Source: an uncultured Lachnospiraceae bacterium
GTDB taxonomy: Bacteria > Bacillota > Clostridia > Lachnospirales > Lachnospiraceae
Direction: 5' to 3'
Assembly (NCBI GenBank): GCA_910579805.1
Contig: CAJTWM010000005.1
Coordinates: 1-64,000 of the forward strand
DNA: 64,000 nucleotides
Under the pieces are notes generated by a model. It was not told where the DNA came from, made no database searches, and worked only from the letters and a program-made list of their open reading frames with translations. Numbering within the stretch: the first letter of the stretch is position 1; each line of letters begins with the position of its first letter. The translations under genes and the position numbers were made by a program. Below are positions 30,782-38,867 of the stretch, piece after piece.

Positions 30782-31483
30782 ATGAAAGAACGGATTTTAT
30801 ATGAAGATAAAGAAATTCTCATCTGCCATAAACCTGCCGGAATTGCCACGCAGACCGGCCGGGTCGGACAAAAAGACATGGTCAGCGAGCTGAAAAATTA
30901 TCTTGGGGGCAATTCTTATCTTGGTCTGGTCCATCGTTTGGATCAGCCTGTGGAAGGATTGCTTGTCTTTGCCAAGACACCTTTTGCGGCGAAAGAACTT
31001 AGCAGGCAGTTGACGGCGGATTTGCTAAATAAACAATATCTTGCAGTTGTTTTGGGGGAAGGTTTCCCCAATACCGAAACGCTGCGGGACTATTTGATCA
31101 AAGACAATAAGACGAATACTTCCCGTGTCGCGAAGGCAGAAGAAGCGGGGGCAAAAAAAGCAAAGCTGCAGGTGAAGACGGCGGCATATTGTAAAGAAGA
31201 GGATATTGCGCTGCTGGAAATCCGCCTTGTGACCGGCAGACATCATCAGATACGGGTGCAACTGACAAATGCGGGATTTCCTTTGCTTGGCGACAGTAAG
31301 TACGGTACGGAGGAATCCAAGCGCAGATCCAAAGAAACAGGCGTGGACAATGTGGCATTATGCGCCTGTCGTTTGGAGTTTTTGCATCCAAAGACAAAAA
31401 AGAAACTGGAATTTGAGATAAAGCCGGAAGGGAAGATCTTTCAGACCGGTCCGGACGGATGGGAGCCGATGTGGAAAAATTAG
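30782..31483 (+). CDS. RluA-family pseudouridine synthase
   Basis: A 233-residue RNA-modifying enzyme that isomerises uridine to pseudouridine in rRNA or tRNA. The catalytic Asp is in SYLGLVHRLDQPVEGLLVFA, and LVTGRHHQIRVQLTNAGFPLLGD and KYG form the second motif block. LHPKT closes the core. There is no S4 domain, so it belongs to the short RluA branch; the exact target site is unknown. ATG 30782 with ATGGAGG upstream is preferred; 44 codons of open frame before it run through the repeat. It overlaps the next gene by 13 bp if that starts at GTG 31471. Confidence 0.9.
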   Translation: MKERILYEDKEILICHKPAGIATQTGRVGQKDMVSELKNYLGGNSYLGLVHRLDQPVEGLLVFAKTPFAAKELSRQLTADLLNKQYLAVVLGEGFPNTETLRDYLIKDNKTNTSRVAKAEEAGAKKAKLQVKTAAYCKEEDIALLEIRLVTGRHHQIRVQLTNAGFPLLGDSKYGTEESKRRSKETGVDNVALCACRLEFLHPKTKKKLEFEIKPEGKIFQTGPDGWEPMWKN

Positions 31484-33048
31484 TAAAAGCTTCAAAAAAT
31501 TATATGCGGATCGTCCTTGGGGCATATTTGACGCTCATGCTGGCTGTGTTTCCGTTTTATGCGCCGCAGGGATATGTGGAGATCGGAGTAAAGAAATATC
31601 AGTTTTTTAAGGGATCGGGGATATTTTCTTTGGTCATGGCGTTTCCGGCCATAGTGATATTAGCGGTATACCATATCAAAACCTGTGCCGAAAAGAAAAA
31701 AATAAGCGGTTTGTCCGCTACGGATCTGGCGCTGCTTTTTTATGGGCTGGCGGTATTTCTGTCTTTTTTTTGCACGAAATGGAAAGAAGATGCCATATGG
31801 GGAGCAGAAGGCTGGTATATGGGATTGTTTTCCCAGATCATGTTCCTTGCGATCTGTTTTGCGGTCTCCCGTCTGGCGGAAAATATAAAAATGTGGTATG
31901 GTGTGCTGCTGGCGGTATCTTCCGTCGTATTCCTGCTCGGCCTGCTGAACCGGTTTTCCGTTTATCCCATTAAAATGGAGGGCAGCGTTCCGGGTTTTAT
32001 TTCCACTTTGGGAAACATCAACTGGTTCTGCAGCTATTGGATGGTCGCGTTTCCGATAGGGCTTGTACTTTACTGGATCGGCGAAGGCCGCGGAATCTGG
32101 AAAAAGGCGGCGCTGGCCGCTTATATATTGCTTGGTTTTATGACCGGGATCACACAAGGGAGCAGCAGTGGTTTTTTGGCGTTGGCGGCAGTATTCTTGG
32201 CGATGCTTTTATTGTCCTTTAACGATAAGGAGAAATTGCTGGGATGGCTGGAGCTGGGGATCATGTTTGCCGTCAGCATATTATGCTTGAGCGTGATCCA
32301 GAGTCTGTTTCCGGAGGCGTTGAATTATGAGAACCGGATAGAACGGTGGCTGACCGGATACGGGAACGCCTTGGGCATTTTTTCCGTTACGGCCGTTCTT
32401 TACGCGATAGCCTGTTATTGGTTTCGAAAAAGGGAAAAACCGGTGGAAGGGATACGGTTTTTGCAAAAAGGGATCATTGCGTTGTTGGTTTTTGCCGGTT
32501 TAACGGTTATCGTACTTGCCGTTTATTATAATACCGGAGTGAAAGGGCCGGAAGAATCTAAATTAGCGTCGGTTTTTACGATAGATGAAGAATGGGGAAA
32601 TGCGAGAGGGACTACATGGAGAGCCGGAGCGGAATCTTTTGCCGCCATGCCTGTGCTTCAAAAATTAGTGGGCGTAGGGCCGGATTGCTTTTACCTTTTC
32701 GCCTACAGCAACGGGAATATTGCCCTCAGGCTGTACAGTATGTTCGGAGACGCAAGGCTGACGAACGCCCATAACGAGTGGCTCACGGTGCTGGTAAATA
32801 TAGGACTGTTCGGGCTGGTTTCTTATGCGGCCATTTTCCTGACCGCCGTCTTCAGGCAGGTCAAAGCGGGACAAAACGGAAAAAAACAGGAACTGGCATT
32901 GGTTTCCGCGGTCTGTATCCTTTCTTATACGGTACATAATATGGTCAGTTTCCAGCAGGTTATTTGCACGCCTCTTATCTTTGTTCTGATAGGTTTCGGT
33001 GAGAAAATTCTCAGGACTGCCGGAAATCCGGCTCGTCATGAAGCGTAA
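31471..33048 (+). CDS. O-antigen ligase / Wzy-like polytopic membrane protein
   Basis: A 525-residue membrane protein with about 11-12 predicted transmembrane segments, for example YLTLMLAVFPFYA and LALLFYGLAVFLSFF. A large loop near the C terminus reads NARGTTWRAGAESFAAMPVL, then VGVGPDCFYLFAY and TNAHNEWLTVLVNIGLFGLV, the signature of the O-antigen ligase/polymerase (Wzy_C) superfamily. Such proteins join oligosaccharides from lipid carriers onto acceptors at the outer membrane face. The acceptor in a Gram-positive cell could be cell-wall glycan or glycoprotein. GTG 31471 is chosen because GATGGGAG lies at the right distance; ATG 31459 overlaps that site. There are no glycosyltransferases next to it. 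Confidence 0.8.
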   Translation: MEKLVKASKNYMRIVLGAYLTLMLAVFPFYAPQGYVEIGVKKYQFFKGSGIFSLVMAFPAIVILAVYHIKTCAEKKKISGLSATDLALLFYGLAVFLSFFCTKWKEDAIWGAEGWYMGLFSQIMFLAICFAVSRLAENIKMWYGVLLAVSSVVFLLGLLNRFSVYPIKMEGSVPGFISTLGNINWFCSYWMVAFPIGLVLYWIGEGRGIWKKAALAAYILLGFMTGITQGSSSGFLALAAVFLAMLLLSFNDKEKLLGWLELGIMFAVSILCLSVIQSLFPEALNYENRIERWLTGYGNALGIFSVTAVLYAIACYWFRKREKPVEGIRFLQKGIIALLVFAGLTVIVLAVYYNTGVKGPEESKLASVFTIDEEWGNARGTTWRAGAESFAAMPVLQKLVGVGPDCFYLFAYSNGNIALRLYSMFGDARLTNAHNEWLTVLVNIGLFGLVSYAAIFLTAVFRQVKAGQNGKKQELALVSAVCILSYTVHNMVSFQQVICTPLIFVLIGFGEKILRTAGNPARHEA

Positions 33049-33119
33049 ACCAATATTTTGACGAATATTTAAGCGGATATTTTAGCAGATATTTTAAGTT
33101 GATTTTAAGAAAAAAAGAT

Positions 33120-33147
33120 TTGACAGATATAAAAATTGCAATATAAT
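33120..33147 (+). promoter_or_regulatory. Promoter of the small lipoprotein gene
   Basis: TTGACA at 33120-33125, 16-bp spacer, TATAAT at 33142-33147, 77 bp before the start codon. The 60 bp before it hold imperfect repeats of GATATTTTA. Confidence 0.8.
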
Positions 33148-33224
33148 AATATAGTGGTAGAAAAAGGGAAGATAACCAAACAAGGTGTATGTACCGGGGA
33201 AGGTACAGAAATGGAGAGAATGAT

Positions 33225-33779
33225 ATGAAAAAGAAAATGATGACAGTGTTACTTGCCGTATGTATGATGCTCATGGCAACGGCTTGCGGCGGCGGCGCTA
33301 CTTTTGAAGCGGGAAGTTTTGACGGAACAACTTATACGAACACATCAGTGGGAATCAAGGCTACGATGCCGGAAGGATTTTCATCCATTGAGTCAACGGC
33401 AGTTACAGGTATTACTTATGAAGCGGTAGTTCAGGCAGAAGACGGATCTGCGATCCAGATCATTGCAGAAGATATGAAACAGACGATCGGAAGAGCAGTA
33501 TCTGCGAAAACGTACTTAGACAGCATGAAAACACAGGTAGATTCACAGTACGGCGCTATGGGTCTTACGACGGAAGTTTCCGATTTAGGAACCGTAAAGA
33601 TCGGCGGAAAAGATTTCAGCGGAATTTCTATCGCGATCACCGGCGGGGTACAGGGACTTACTCAGGAATACTACATAAATAAAGTCGGCGACGTAATGTT
33701 CTGTATCATTGTTACCGCTACAGATGATAAAGCGGCTACATTGGATCAGTTCATCAGCTCTATCGAAGCGGCAGAATAA
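33225..33779 (+). CDS. Small lipoprotein of unknown function
   Basis: 184 residues. The signal peptide KKKMMTVLLAVCMMLMATACGGG has a plausible lipobox (ATAC), so the mature protein would be membrane-tethered outside the cell. The remaining domain of about 150 residues is beta-rich, with YTNTSVGIKATMPEGFSSIE and AVSAKTYLDSMKTQVDSQYG. It resembles the general pattern of small secreted domains that bind partners, but I do not recognise a family. GGAGAG precedes ATG 33225. It is transcribed from its own strong promoter and no terminator separates it clearly from the proS leader. Confidence 0.8.
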   Translation: MKKKMMTVLLAVCMMLMATACGGGATFEAGSFDGTTYTNTSVGIKATMPEGFSSIESTAVTGITYEAVVQAEDGSAIQIIAEDMKQTIGRAVSAKTYLDSMKTQVDSQYGAMGLTTEVSDLGTVKIGGKDFSGISIAITGGVQGLTQEYYINKVGDVMFCIIVTATDDKAATLDQFISSIEAAE

Positions 33780-33805
33780 ACGTAAAAACCATATATTAAA
33801 AATTA

Positions 33806-33834
33806 TTGACAAATAGATTCCTTTCTTCTACAAT
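33806..33834 (+). promoter_or_regulatory. Promoter of the proS T-box transcript
   Basis: Perfect TTGACA at 33806-33811, 17-bp spacer, TACAAT at 33829-33834, directly before the T-box leader. Confidence 0.8.
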
Positions 33835-33840
33835 TAATAT

Positions 33841-34077
33841 AAAATCAAATGAAAATTGGCGATGAAGAGGACTAGTACAGATTATGGACATTTCAGAGAG
33901 AAGACCGTTGGTGCGAGGTTTTTATGGATCATATTTGGAACCTGCCTTAGAGCTTTGTATGAAAGTACAACGTATACCGGCGTTAACGGATTTGAGATGG
34001 GTGTTTTAGACACTAATTAGGGTGGTACCGCCGAGAATTTCGGTCCCTTGCGGGGATTGGGATTCCGGCGGTTTTTT
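33841..34077 (+). promoter_or_regulatory. T-box leader (proline specific) of proS
   Basis: The core AGGGTGGTACCGCC is at 34019-34032. Its UGGU bulge matches an ACCA tRNA end, as expected for tRNA-Pro. The likely specifier codon is CCU at 33941-33943 in TTGGAACCTGCC. The AGAGAG motif of stem I is at 33895. The terminator arm ends in GGATTCCGGCGG followed by TTTTTT (to 34077). It couples prolyl-tRNA synthetase expression to the level of uncharged tRNA-Pro. Confidence 0.88.
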
Positions 34078-34163
34078 GCTTTATAGGAGATTGCGTCCTA
34101 TAAAGCAAGCCCCTTCAGGGGATGCGCACTCCGTGCCAAGGAAGACGGTTGCTGAAGCAACCG
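34078..34163 (+). other. Three extra hairpins between the T-box and proS
   Basis: Behind the T-box terminator come GCTTTATAGGA/TCCTATAAAGC (34078-34106, 11 bp perfect), CCCC-TTCA-GGGG (34111-34122) and CGGTTGC-TGAA-GCAACCG (34146-34163). None has a T-run. The rest, to the proS start at 34278, shows no further signal except a moderate ribosome site GAGGGAAAA. CCCCTTCAGGGG resembles the post-terminator repeats at 629 and 8363. Confidence 0.5.
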
Positions 34164-34277
34164 CGCCGGAAAAGAAGGCGGGGCGGGAGCGGCCGGGATC
34201 GCCGGTCTGCGTAAGAATCGAAAAGTCAAAATAAAATAATATATGCGTGTAGATCCGCGCATGGAAATGAGGGAAAA

Positions 34278-35708
34278 ATGGCAGACAAAAAATTAGTAGA
34301 AGCAATCACTTCGATGAATACTGATTTTGCACAGTGGTACACCGATGTGGTAAAGAAGGCGGAACTGATCGATTATACAAGCGTAAAGGGTTGTATGGTC
34401 ATTAAACCGGCAGGTTACGCGCTTTGGGAAAATATCCAGAAGCAATTGGACAGTATGTTTAAAGAAAGCGGGGTGGAGAATGTATATCTTCCGATGTTCA
34501 TTCCCGAAAGCCTTTTACAGAAAGAAAAGGACCATGTGGAAGGGTTTGCGCCGGAGGTAGCATGGGTAACCCACGGCGGCCTGAATCCTCTGCAGGAACG
34601 GCTTTGCGTCAGACCCACTTCGGAAACGCTGTTTTGTGATTTTTATAAGAACGAAATCCAGTCTTACCGTGATCTTCCCAAGGTATATAATCAGTGGTGT
34701 TCCGTGGTACGTTGGGAAAAGGAAACAAGGCCTTTCCTGCGTTCCAGAGAATTTCTGTGGCAGGAGGGACATACGGCCCATGCCACTGCCGAAGAGGCAG
34801 AGGAAAGAACGATCCGGATGCTGGACATTTATGCAAAATTCTGTGAAGAATATCTTGCAATACCCGTGATCAAAGGAAGGAAAACGGAAAAAGAAAAATT
34901 TGCGGGGGCGGAGGCGACTTACACCATCGAAGCGCTCATGCATGACGGAAAGGCGCTTCAGTCCGGTACCAGCCATAATTTCGGCGACGGCTTTGCAAAA
35001 GCTTTCGAGATTCAATATACGGACAAGGACAATACGTTAAAATATGTGCATCAGACTTCATGGGGAATGTCCACTCGTTTGATCGGGGGGATTATCATGG
35101 TACATGGAGACGATTCCGGTCTGGTGCTTCCGCCGAGGATCGCTCCCACGCAGATCATGATCATCCCGATCCAGCAGCATAAAGAGGGCGTTTTGGAAAA
35201 AGCGGAGGAGCTTGCAAAGATCCTGAGCAGTTTCAGGGTAAAAGTCGACAGTACGGATAAGAGTCCGGGCTGGAAATTCTCCGAGCAGGAAATGAGAGGG
35301 ATTCCGATCCGTGTGGAAATTGGCCCTAAAGATATAGAAGCCGGAAAATGCATTATCTGCCGCAGGGATACGAGAGAAAAGATAGAAGTGAGCCTGACGC
35401 AGTTAGCGGACAAGGCGGCCGAAATTCTGGAAACCATGCAGAAAGAGATGCTGGAGCGCGCAAGGGCGCATCGGGAGGCGCATACTTATACGGCCTCGGA
35501 TTACGAAGAGTTCGTGAAGACCTTTGAAGAAAAGACAGGATTTGTAAAGGCAATGTGGTGTGGTGAGCAGGCGTGCGAAGACGCGATCAAAGAAAAGCTT
35601 GCGGTTACGAGCAGATGCATGCCTTTTGAGCAGGAGAAAATCAGCGATACATGCGTATGCTGCGGGAAACCTGCAAAGAAAATGGTTTATTGGGGAAAAG
35701 CATATTAA
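34278..35708 (+). CDS. proS: Prolyl-tRNA synthetase, type 3 (short)
   Basis: Charges tRNA-Pro. The 476 residues match the compact archaeal/eukaryotic-type enzyme without the bacterial editing insert. Class II motifs are present: motif 2 around VVRWEKETRPFLRSREFLWQ and the preceding RPTSETLFCDFYKN, and motif 3 in GMSTRLIGGIIMVHGDDSGL followed by VLPPRIAP. The anticodon-binding domain runs from about residue 290. The C-terminal domain with CIICRRDT, CVCCGKPAKKMVYWGKAY is diagnostic of type 3. It is preceded by its T-box and followed by a strong terminator, so it is monocistronic. Confidence 0.96.
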   Translation: MADKKLVEAITSMNTDFAQWYTDVVKKAELIDYTSVKGCMVIKPAGYALWENIQKQLDSMFKESGVENVYLPMFIPESLLQKEKDHVEGFAPEVAWVTHGGLNPLQERLCVRPTSETLFCDFYKNEIQSYRDLPKVYNQWCSVVRWEKETRPFLRSREFLWQEGHTAHATAEEAEERTIRMLDIYAKFCEEYLAIPVIKGRKTEKEKFAGAEATYTIEALMHDGKALQSGTSHNFGDGFAKAFEIQYTDKDNTLKYVHQTSWGMSTRLIGGIIMVHGDDSGLVLPPRIAPTQIMIIPIQQHKEGVLEKAEELAKILSSFRVKVDSTDKSPGWKFSEQEMRGIPIRVEIGPKDIEAGKCIICRRDTREKIEVSLTQLADKAAEILETMQKEMLERARAHREAHTYTASDYEEFVKTFEEKTGFVKAMWCGEQACEDAIKEKLAVTSRCMPFEQEKISDTCVCCGKPAKKMVYWGKAY

Positions 35709-35717
35709 AACCGTCCC

Positions 35718-35773
35718 AAAAGGAGCGGTTGCGCTAATGAATTTTTAAAATTAGCGCAGCAGCTCCTTTTTTA
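35718..35773 (+). terminator. Terminator of proS
   Basis: AAAGGAGC-gg-TTGCGCTAAT pairs with ATTAGCGCAG-ca-GCTCCTTT, followed by a T-run. The long stem with one internal bulge lies 10 bp after proS. Confidence 0.9.
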
Positions 35774-35862
35774 TTGTTTCCTTTTATTGTATTTCACCAA
35801 TTAATGTGCTAAATTATTAATTGGAAATAATTACCAAAAAATGGAAATAACTAAAGGGCGGA

Positions 35863-37206
35863 GTGAGTAAAAGGGTGGTAAGGGAATATTTGGAAAAAAG
35901 CGTTTATGACGCGTTTAAGGAACGGCTGGATTTCTTATTTGAAGAATTTGACAATATTTATATTTCGTTTTCAGGAGGGAAGGACAGCGGACTGCTTTTG
36001 AACATGGTTCTGGACTATCAGAGAGAACGTTATCCTCAAAAAAGGATCGGCGTCTTTCATCAGGACTTTGAGGCGCAGTATACGGTTACGACAGAATATG
36101 TGGAGAGGACTTTTGAGAGGATCAAGGATGAAGTGGAGCCGTACTGGGTATGCCTTCCCATGGCGACGAGAACGGCGCTCAGCAGTTATCAGATGTACTG
36201 GTATCCGTGGGACGATACAAAGCAGGAGTGCTGGGTAAGGGAAATGCCCCGAAAGGACTATGTCGTCAATCTGGAAAATAACCCCATTACCACTTATCAT
36301 TATAGGATGCATCAGGAAGATCTGGCCAAACAGTTCGGCCGATGGTACCGAAAACTTCACGGCAACAAAAAGACGGTCTGCCTTTTAGGAATGCGTGCGG
36401 ACGAATCGCTGCAAAGATACAGCGGTTTCCTGAATAAGAAATACGGATATAAAGGCGAATGCTGGATCAGTCAGACATTTAAAGAAGTGTGGTGCGCATC
36501 TCCGCTTTACGACTGGTCTTCGGAAGATATCTGGCATGCAAACTATCTGTTTGAGTATGATTATAATCATCTATACGATCTTTATCATATGGCGGGGCTG
36601 AAGGTGTCACAGATGAGAGTGGCGTCGCCCTTTAACGATTATTCCAAAGACGCTCTTAATCTGTACCGGGTGATCGACCCTGAAATATGGGTGAAACTGG
36701 TGGGCAGGGTGCAGGGAGCCAATTTTGCCAGTATTTACGGCAGGACGAAAGCAATGGGATACCGGAACGTGACGCTGCCCGAAGGACATACCTGGAAATC
36801 TTATACTATGTTCCTGCTGGATACGCTGCCTGCAAGGCTGCGCAATAATTATGTAAAGAAATTCAATACCTCCATTGAATTTTGGCATAAAACGGGAGGC
36901 GGTCTGGATGAGGAGACGATTCAGGAATTGGAGGAGCACGGCTATCAGATCCGGAGGAACGGAGTTTCCAATTATACGTTAAATAAAAAATCGCGTGTTA
37001 TTTTTATGGGCAGCATTCCGGACCATACGGACGACATCAAATCGACGAAGGACATCCCAAGCTGGAAGAGAATGTGTTACTGTATTTTAAAAAACGACCA
37101 TCTCTGCCGGTTTATGGGATTCGGAATGAGCAAACAGCAACAGAGCTATACCGATACTATCAGACGAAAATATAAAAGCATAGAGGAGATCGTACTGGAA
37201 GGGTAA
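35863..37206 (+). CDS. IbrA-like PAPS-reductase-family PP-loop protein
   Basis: A 447-residue cytoplasmic protein of the adenine nucleotide alpha-hydrolase (PP-loop) superfamily. The ATP-binding loop is IYISFSGGKDSGLLLNMVLD. IGVFHQDFEAQY follows, then a long insert, then LLGMRADESLQRYSG and PLYDWSSEDIWHANY. This is the layout of PAPS reductase-like proteins with DUF3440, called IbrA in E. coli. An additional C-terminal domain includes Cys residues, RMCYCILKNDHLC, that could bind metal. It is followed by a ParB-like gene as in the ibrAB pair, which in E. coli affects expression of immunoglobulin-binding surface proteins. The biochemical reaction is not known; nucleic-acid or small-molecule modification is inference. 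Start GTG 35863 follows AAAGGGCGGA. Confidence 0.75.
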   Translation: MSKRVVREYLEKSVYDAFKERLDFLFEEFDNIYISFSGGKDSGLLLNMVLDYQRERYPQKRIGVFHQDFEAQYTVTTEYVERTFERIKDEVEPYWVCLPMATRTALSSYQMYWYPWDDTKQECWVREMPRKDYVVNLENNPITTYHYRMHQEDLAKQFGRWYRKLHGNKKTVCLLGMRADESLQRYSGFLNKKYGYKGECWISQTFKEVWCASPLYDWSSEDIWHANYLFEYDYNHLYDLYHMAGLKVSQMRVASPFNDYSKDALNLYRVIDPEIWVKLVGRVQGANFASIYGRTKAMGYRNVTLPEGHTWKSYTMFLLDTLPARLRNNYVKKFNTSIEFWHKTGGGLDEETIQELEEHGYQIRRNGVSNYTLNKKSRVIFMGSIPDHTDDIKSTKDIPSWKRMCYCILKNDHLCRFMGFGMSKQQQSYTDTIRRKYKSIEEIVLEG

Positions 37207-37289
37207 GGCCCTTATACCATACGGCAGGAGAAGCGAGGATATGCTTTTAGACAATTGCAGGTGTGCGGAGGCACGCAGAGGGAGTAGTC

Positions 37290-37859
37290 ATGGAATACAA
37301 AAGTCCGGTCTATAATGTGATTTCAGTTCCGGTTGAAAAAATAAAACCCAATACCTATAATCCGAATGCGGTGGCGCCGCCCGAAATGAGGCTGTTATAT
37401 GAAAGCATCAAAGCGGACGGCTATACGATGCCGATTGTCTGCTATTACAGCAAAGAGAAGGATATGTATATTATTGTTGACGGTTTCCACCGTTATAGGA
37501 TTATTATGGAGAATCAGGATATTTACGACAGGGAAAGAGGAATGCTGCCGGTTTCGGTCATAAATAAACCGCTGGATCAAAGAATGGCCAGCACCATACG
37601 GCATAACCGCGCAAGGGGCAGCCATGATGTGGATCTGATGAGTAATATTGTGAAGGAGCTGCATGAGCTGGGACGTTCCGACGCATGGATCGCCAAGCAC
37701 CTGGGCATGGATAGGGACGAAGTACTGCGTTTGAAACAGATCACGGGCCTAACCGCTTTGTTTAAGGATATTAAGTTTGGAAAAGCATGGCGGCCGGTGG
37801 AAGAGACGGAGACGGAGGCGCCGGAAGAGAAGGAGCTTTTGCAGACCCAAAAGGAGTAA
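37290..37859 (+). CDS. IbrB-like ParB/Srx-domain protein
   Basis: 189 residues with a ParB N-terminal-like domain: ISVPVEKIKPNTYNPNAVAP, LYESIKADGYTMPIVCYYSK, then the signature VDGFHRYRIIMENQDI and ASTIRHNRARGSHDVDLMS. A helix-turn-helix region, GRSDAWIAKHLGMDRDEVLRL, completes the ParB-like pair of domains, and the C-terminal tail is acidic. ParB-type domains bind nucleotides and can bind DNA. The adjacent PP-loop gene makes this an IbrA/IbrB-type unit rather than a chromosome-partition gene; there is no ParA and no parS. ATG 37290 is preceded by AGAGGGAG. The stop is 4 bp before the chimeric regulator, so they are cotranscribed. Confidence 0.78.
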   Translation: MEYKSPVYNVISVPVEKIKPNTYNPNAVAPPEMRLLYESIKADGYTMPIVCYYSKEKDMYIIVDGFHRYRIIMENQDIYDRERGMLPVSVINKPLDQRMASTIRHNRARGSHDVDLMSNIVKELHELGRSDAWIAKHLGMDRDEVLRLKQITGLTALFKDIKFGKAWRPVEETETEAPEEKELLQTQKE

Positions 37860-37863
37860 CGGT

Positions 37864-38676
37864 TTGGGCGATTATATTTTGATCGTAGAAGACGATAACC
37901 ATATTAGTCATATGTTAAAAGAATTGCTTGAGCAGGACGGGTACGAAACTGCTCAGGCTTTTTCGGGTACAGAAGCTCTGCTTTATATAGAAAAGCGCGC
38001 TCCCCGCGCCATGCTTCTGGACCTGATGCTGCCGGGCATGAACGGAGAGGAACTGTTGGCGAAGGTAAAAAAGGAATATCCTTCCGTCGCGGTCATTATT
38101 GCTTCGGCGAAAGAAGAAACAGGGATCAGGGTTTCCATGCTCCGCGCAGGGGCGGACGATTATGTGACCAAGCCCTTCGACACGGAGGAGCTTTTGGCAA
38201 GGCTGGAGGCAGTCCAGCGCCGCAGCGGATTTGCGGGAGAAGGAGGCGGAAGGCAGGACAAGAAAAAGCTGCAATACAAAGATATTTGTATGGAGCCGGA
38301 GGATTTTAAAGTTACCGTGGCGGGTCAGGAGATCAGGCTGACGCGGCGGGAATTTTTGATTCTGGAGCTTATGATGGAGAATCCCGGAAAGGTTTTTACA
38401 AAAAGCAACATTTACGAATCGGTATGGAACGAAGAGTTTTTGGGTGAAGACAATGCTGTTAACGTCCATATCAGCAATATAAGACAGAAAATAGCGAGAG
38501 AAGATATCGACAAAATATTTGACCGCTTTTACACAACGGACCGATCGAGAAGCAAAAAAACTACAGGGTTGGGACTTGCTATTGTAGGGCGTTTTACGGA
38601 GGCGATGGGGGGTGGCGTAGACGCCTTTTTGGAGGAAGACAGATTTACGATAGCGGTCAGGTTTCCGCTGGCATAG
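37864..38676 (+). CDS. Chimeric response regulator fused to a histidine kinase C terminus
   Basis: A 270-residue in-frame fusion. Residues 1-120 are a receiver (YILIVEDDNHISHMLKELLE, phospho-Asp in MLLDLMLPGMNG, Lys in VTKPFDTEELL). Residues about 140-210 are an OmpR-type winged helix (LTRREFLILELMMENPGKVF, NVHISNIRQKI) that lacks the final wing strands. From about 38503 the frame continues with the end of a histidine kinase ATPase domain: IFDRFYTTDRSRSKKTTGLG and AIVGRFTEAMGG, without N box, G1 box or HisKA. A deletion of roughly 1 kb joining a regulator gene to its downstream kinase gene explains this. The start is probably TTG 37864 with AAGGAG 8 bp upstream. DNA binding may be impaired. 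It is best read as a gene remnant that stays open. Confidence 0.75.
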   Translation: MGDYILIVEDDNHISHMLKELLEQDGYETAQAFSGTEALLYIEKRAPRAMLLDLMLPGMNGEELLAKVKKEYPSVAVIIASAKEETGIRVSMLRAGADDYVTKPFDTEELLARLEAVQRRSGFAGEGGGRQDKKKLQYKDICMEPEDFKVTVAGQEIRLTRREFLILELMMENPGKVFTKSNIYESVWNEEFLGEDNAVNVHISNIRQKIAREDIDKIFDRFYTTDRSRSKKTTGLGLAIVGRFTEAMGGGVDAFLEEDRFTIAVRFPLA

Positions 38677-38688
38677 ATATGCAAAGAT

Positions 38689-38707
38689 CCGGATGGCCGG
38701 GTTTTTT
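38689..38707 (+). terminator. Short terminator after the chimera
   Basis: CCGG-ATGG-CCGG followed by GTTTTTT, 12 bp behind the stop codon. The stem is only 4-5 bp. Confidence 0.5.
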
Positions 38708-38759
38708 GAGTGAATTGTAGAAATATTCTGGAAATATGAGAGAAGATACGCAAACGGCG

Positions 38760-38787
38760 TTGAAATTTGGGCAAATTGTGATATAAT
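38760..38787 (+). promoter_or_regulatory. Promoter of the GGDEF/EAL gene
   Basis: TTGAAA at 38760-38765, 16-bp spacer, TATAAT at 38782-38787 preceded by TGA. Confidence 0.75.
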
Positions 38788-38867
38788 GCTTACCATACGG
38801 AAGTTTTTTTGAACAGAATATATAAAAAAGGTGACCGGATTGACGAACAGGCAGTATGGAGGAAAGT

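Noticed and set aside
37290..37859. Chromosome partition ParB
   Set aside because: There is no ParA partner or parS site, and the neighbour is a PP-loop gene as in IbrA/IbrB pairs.
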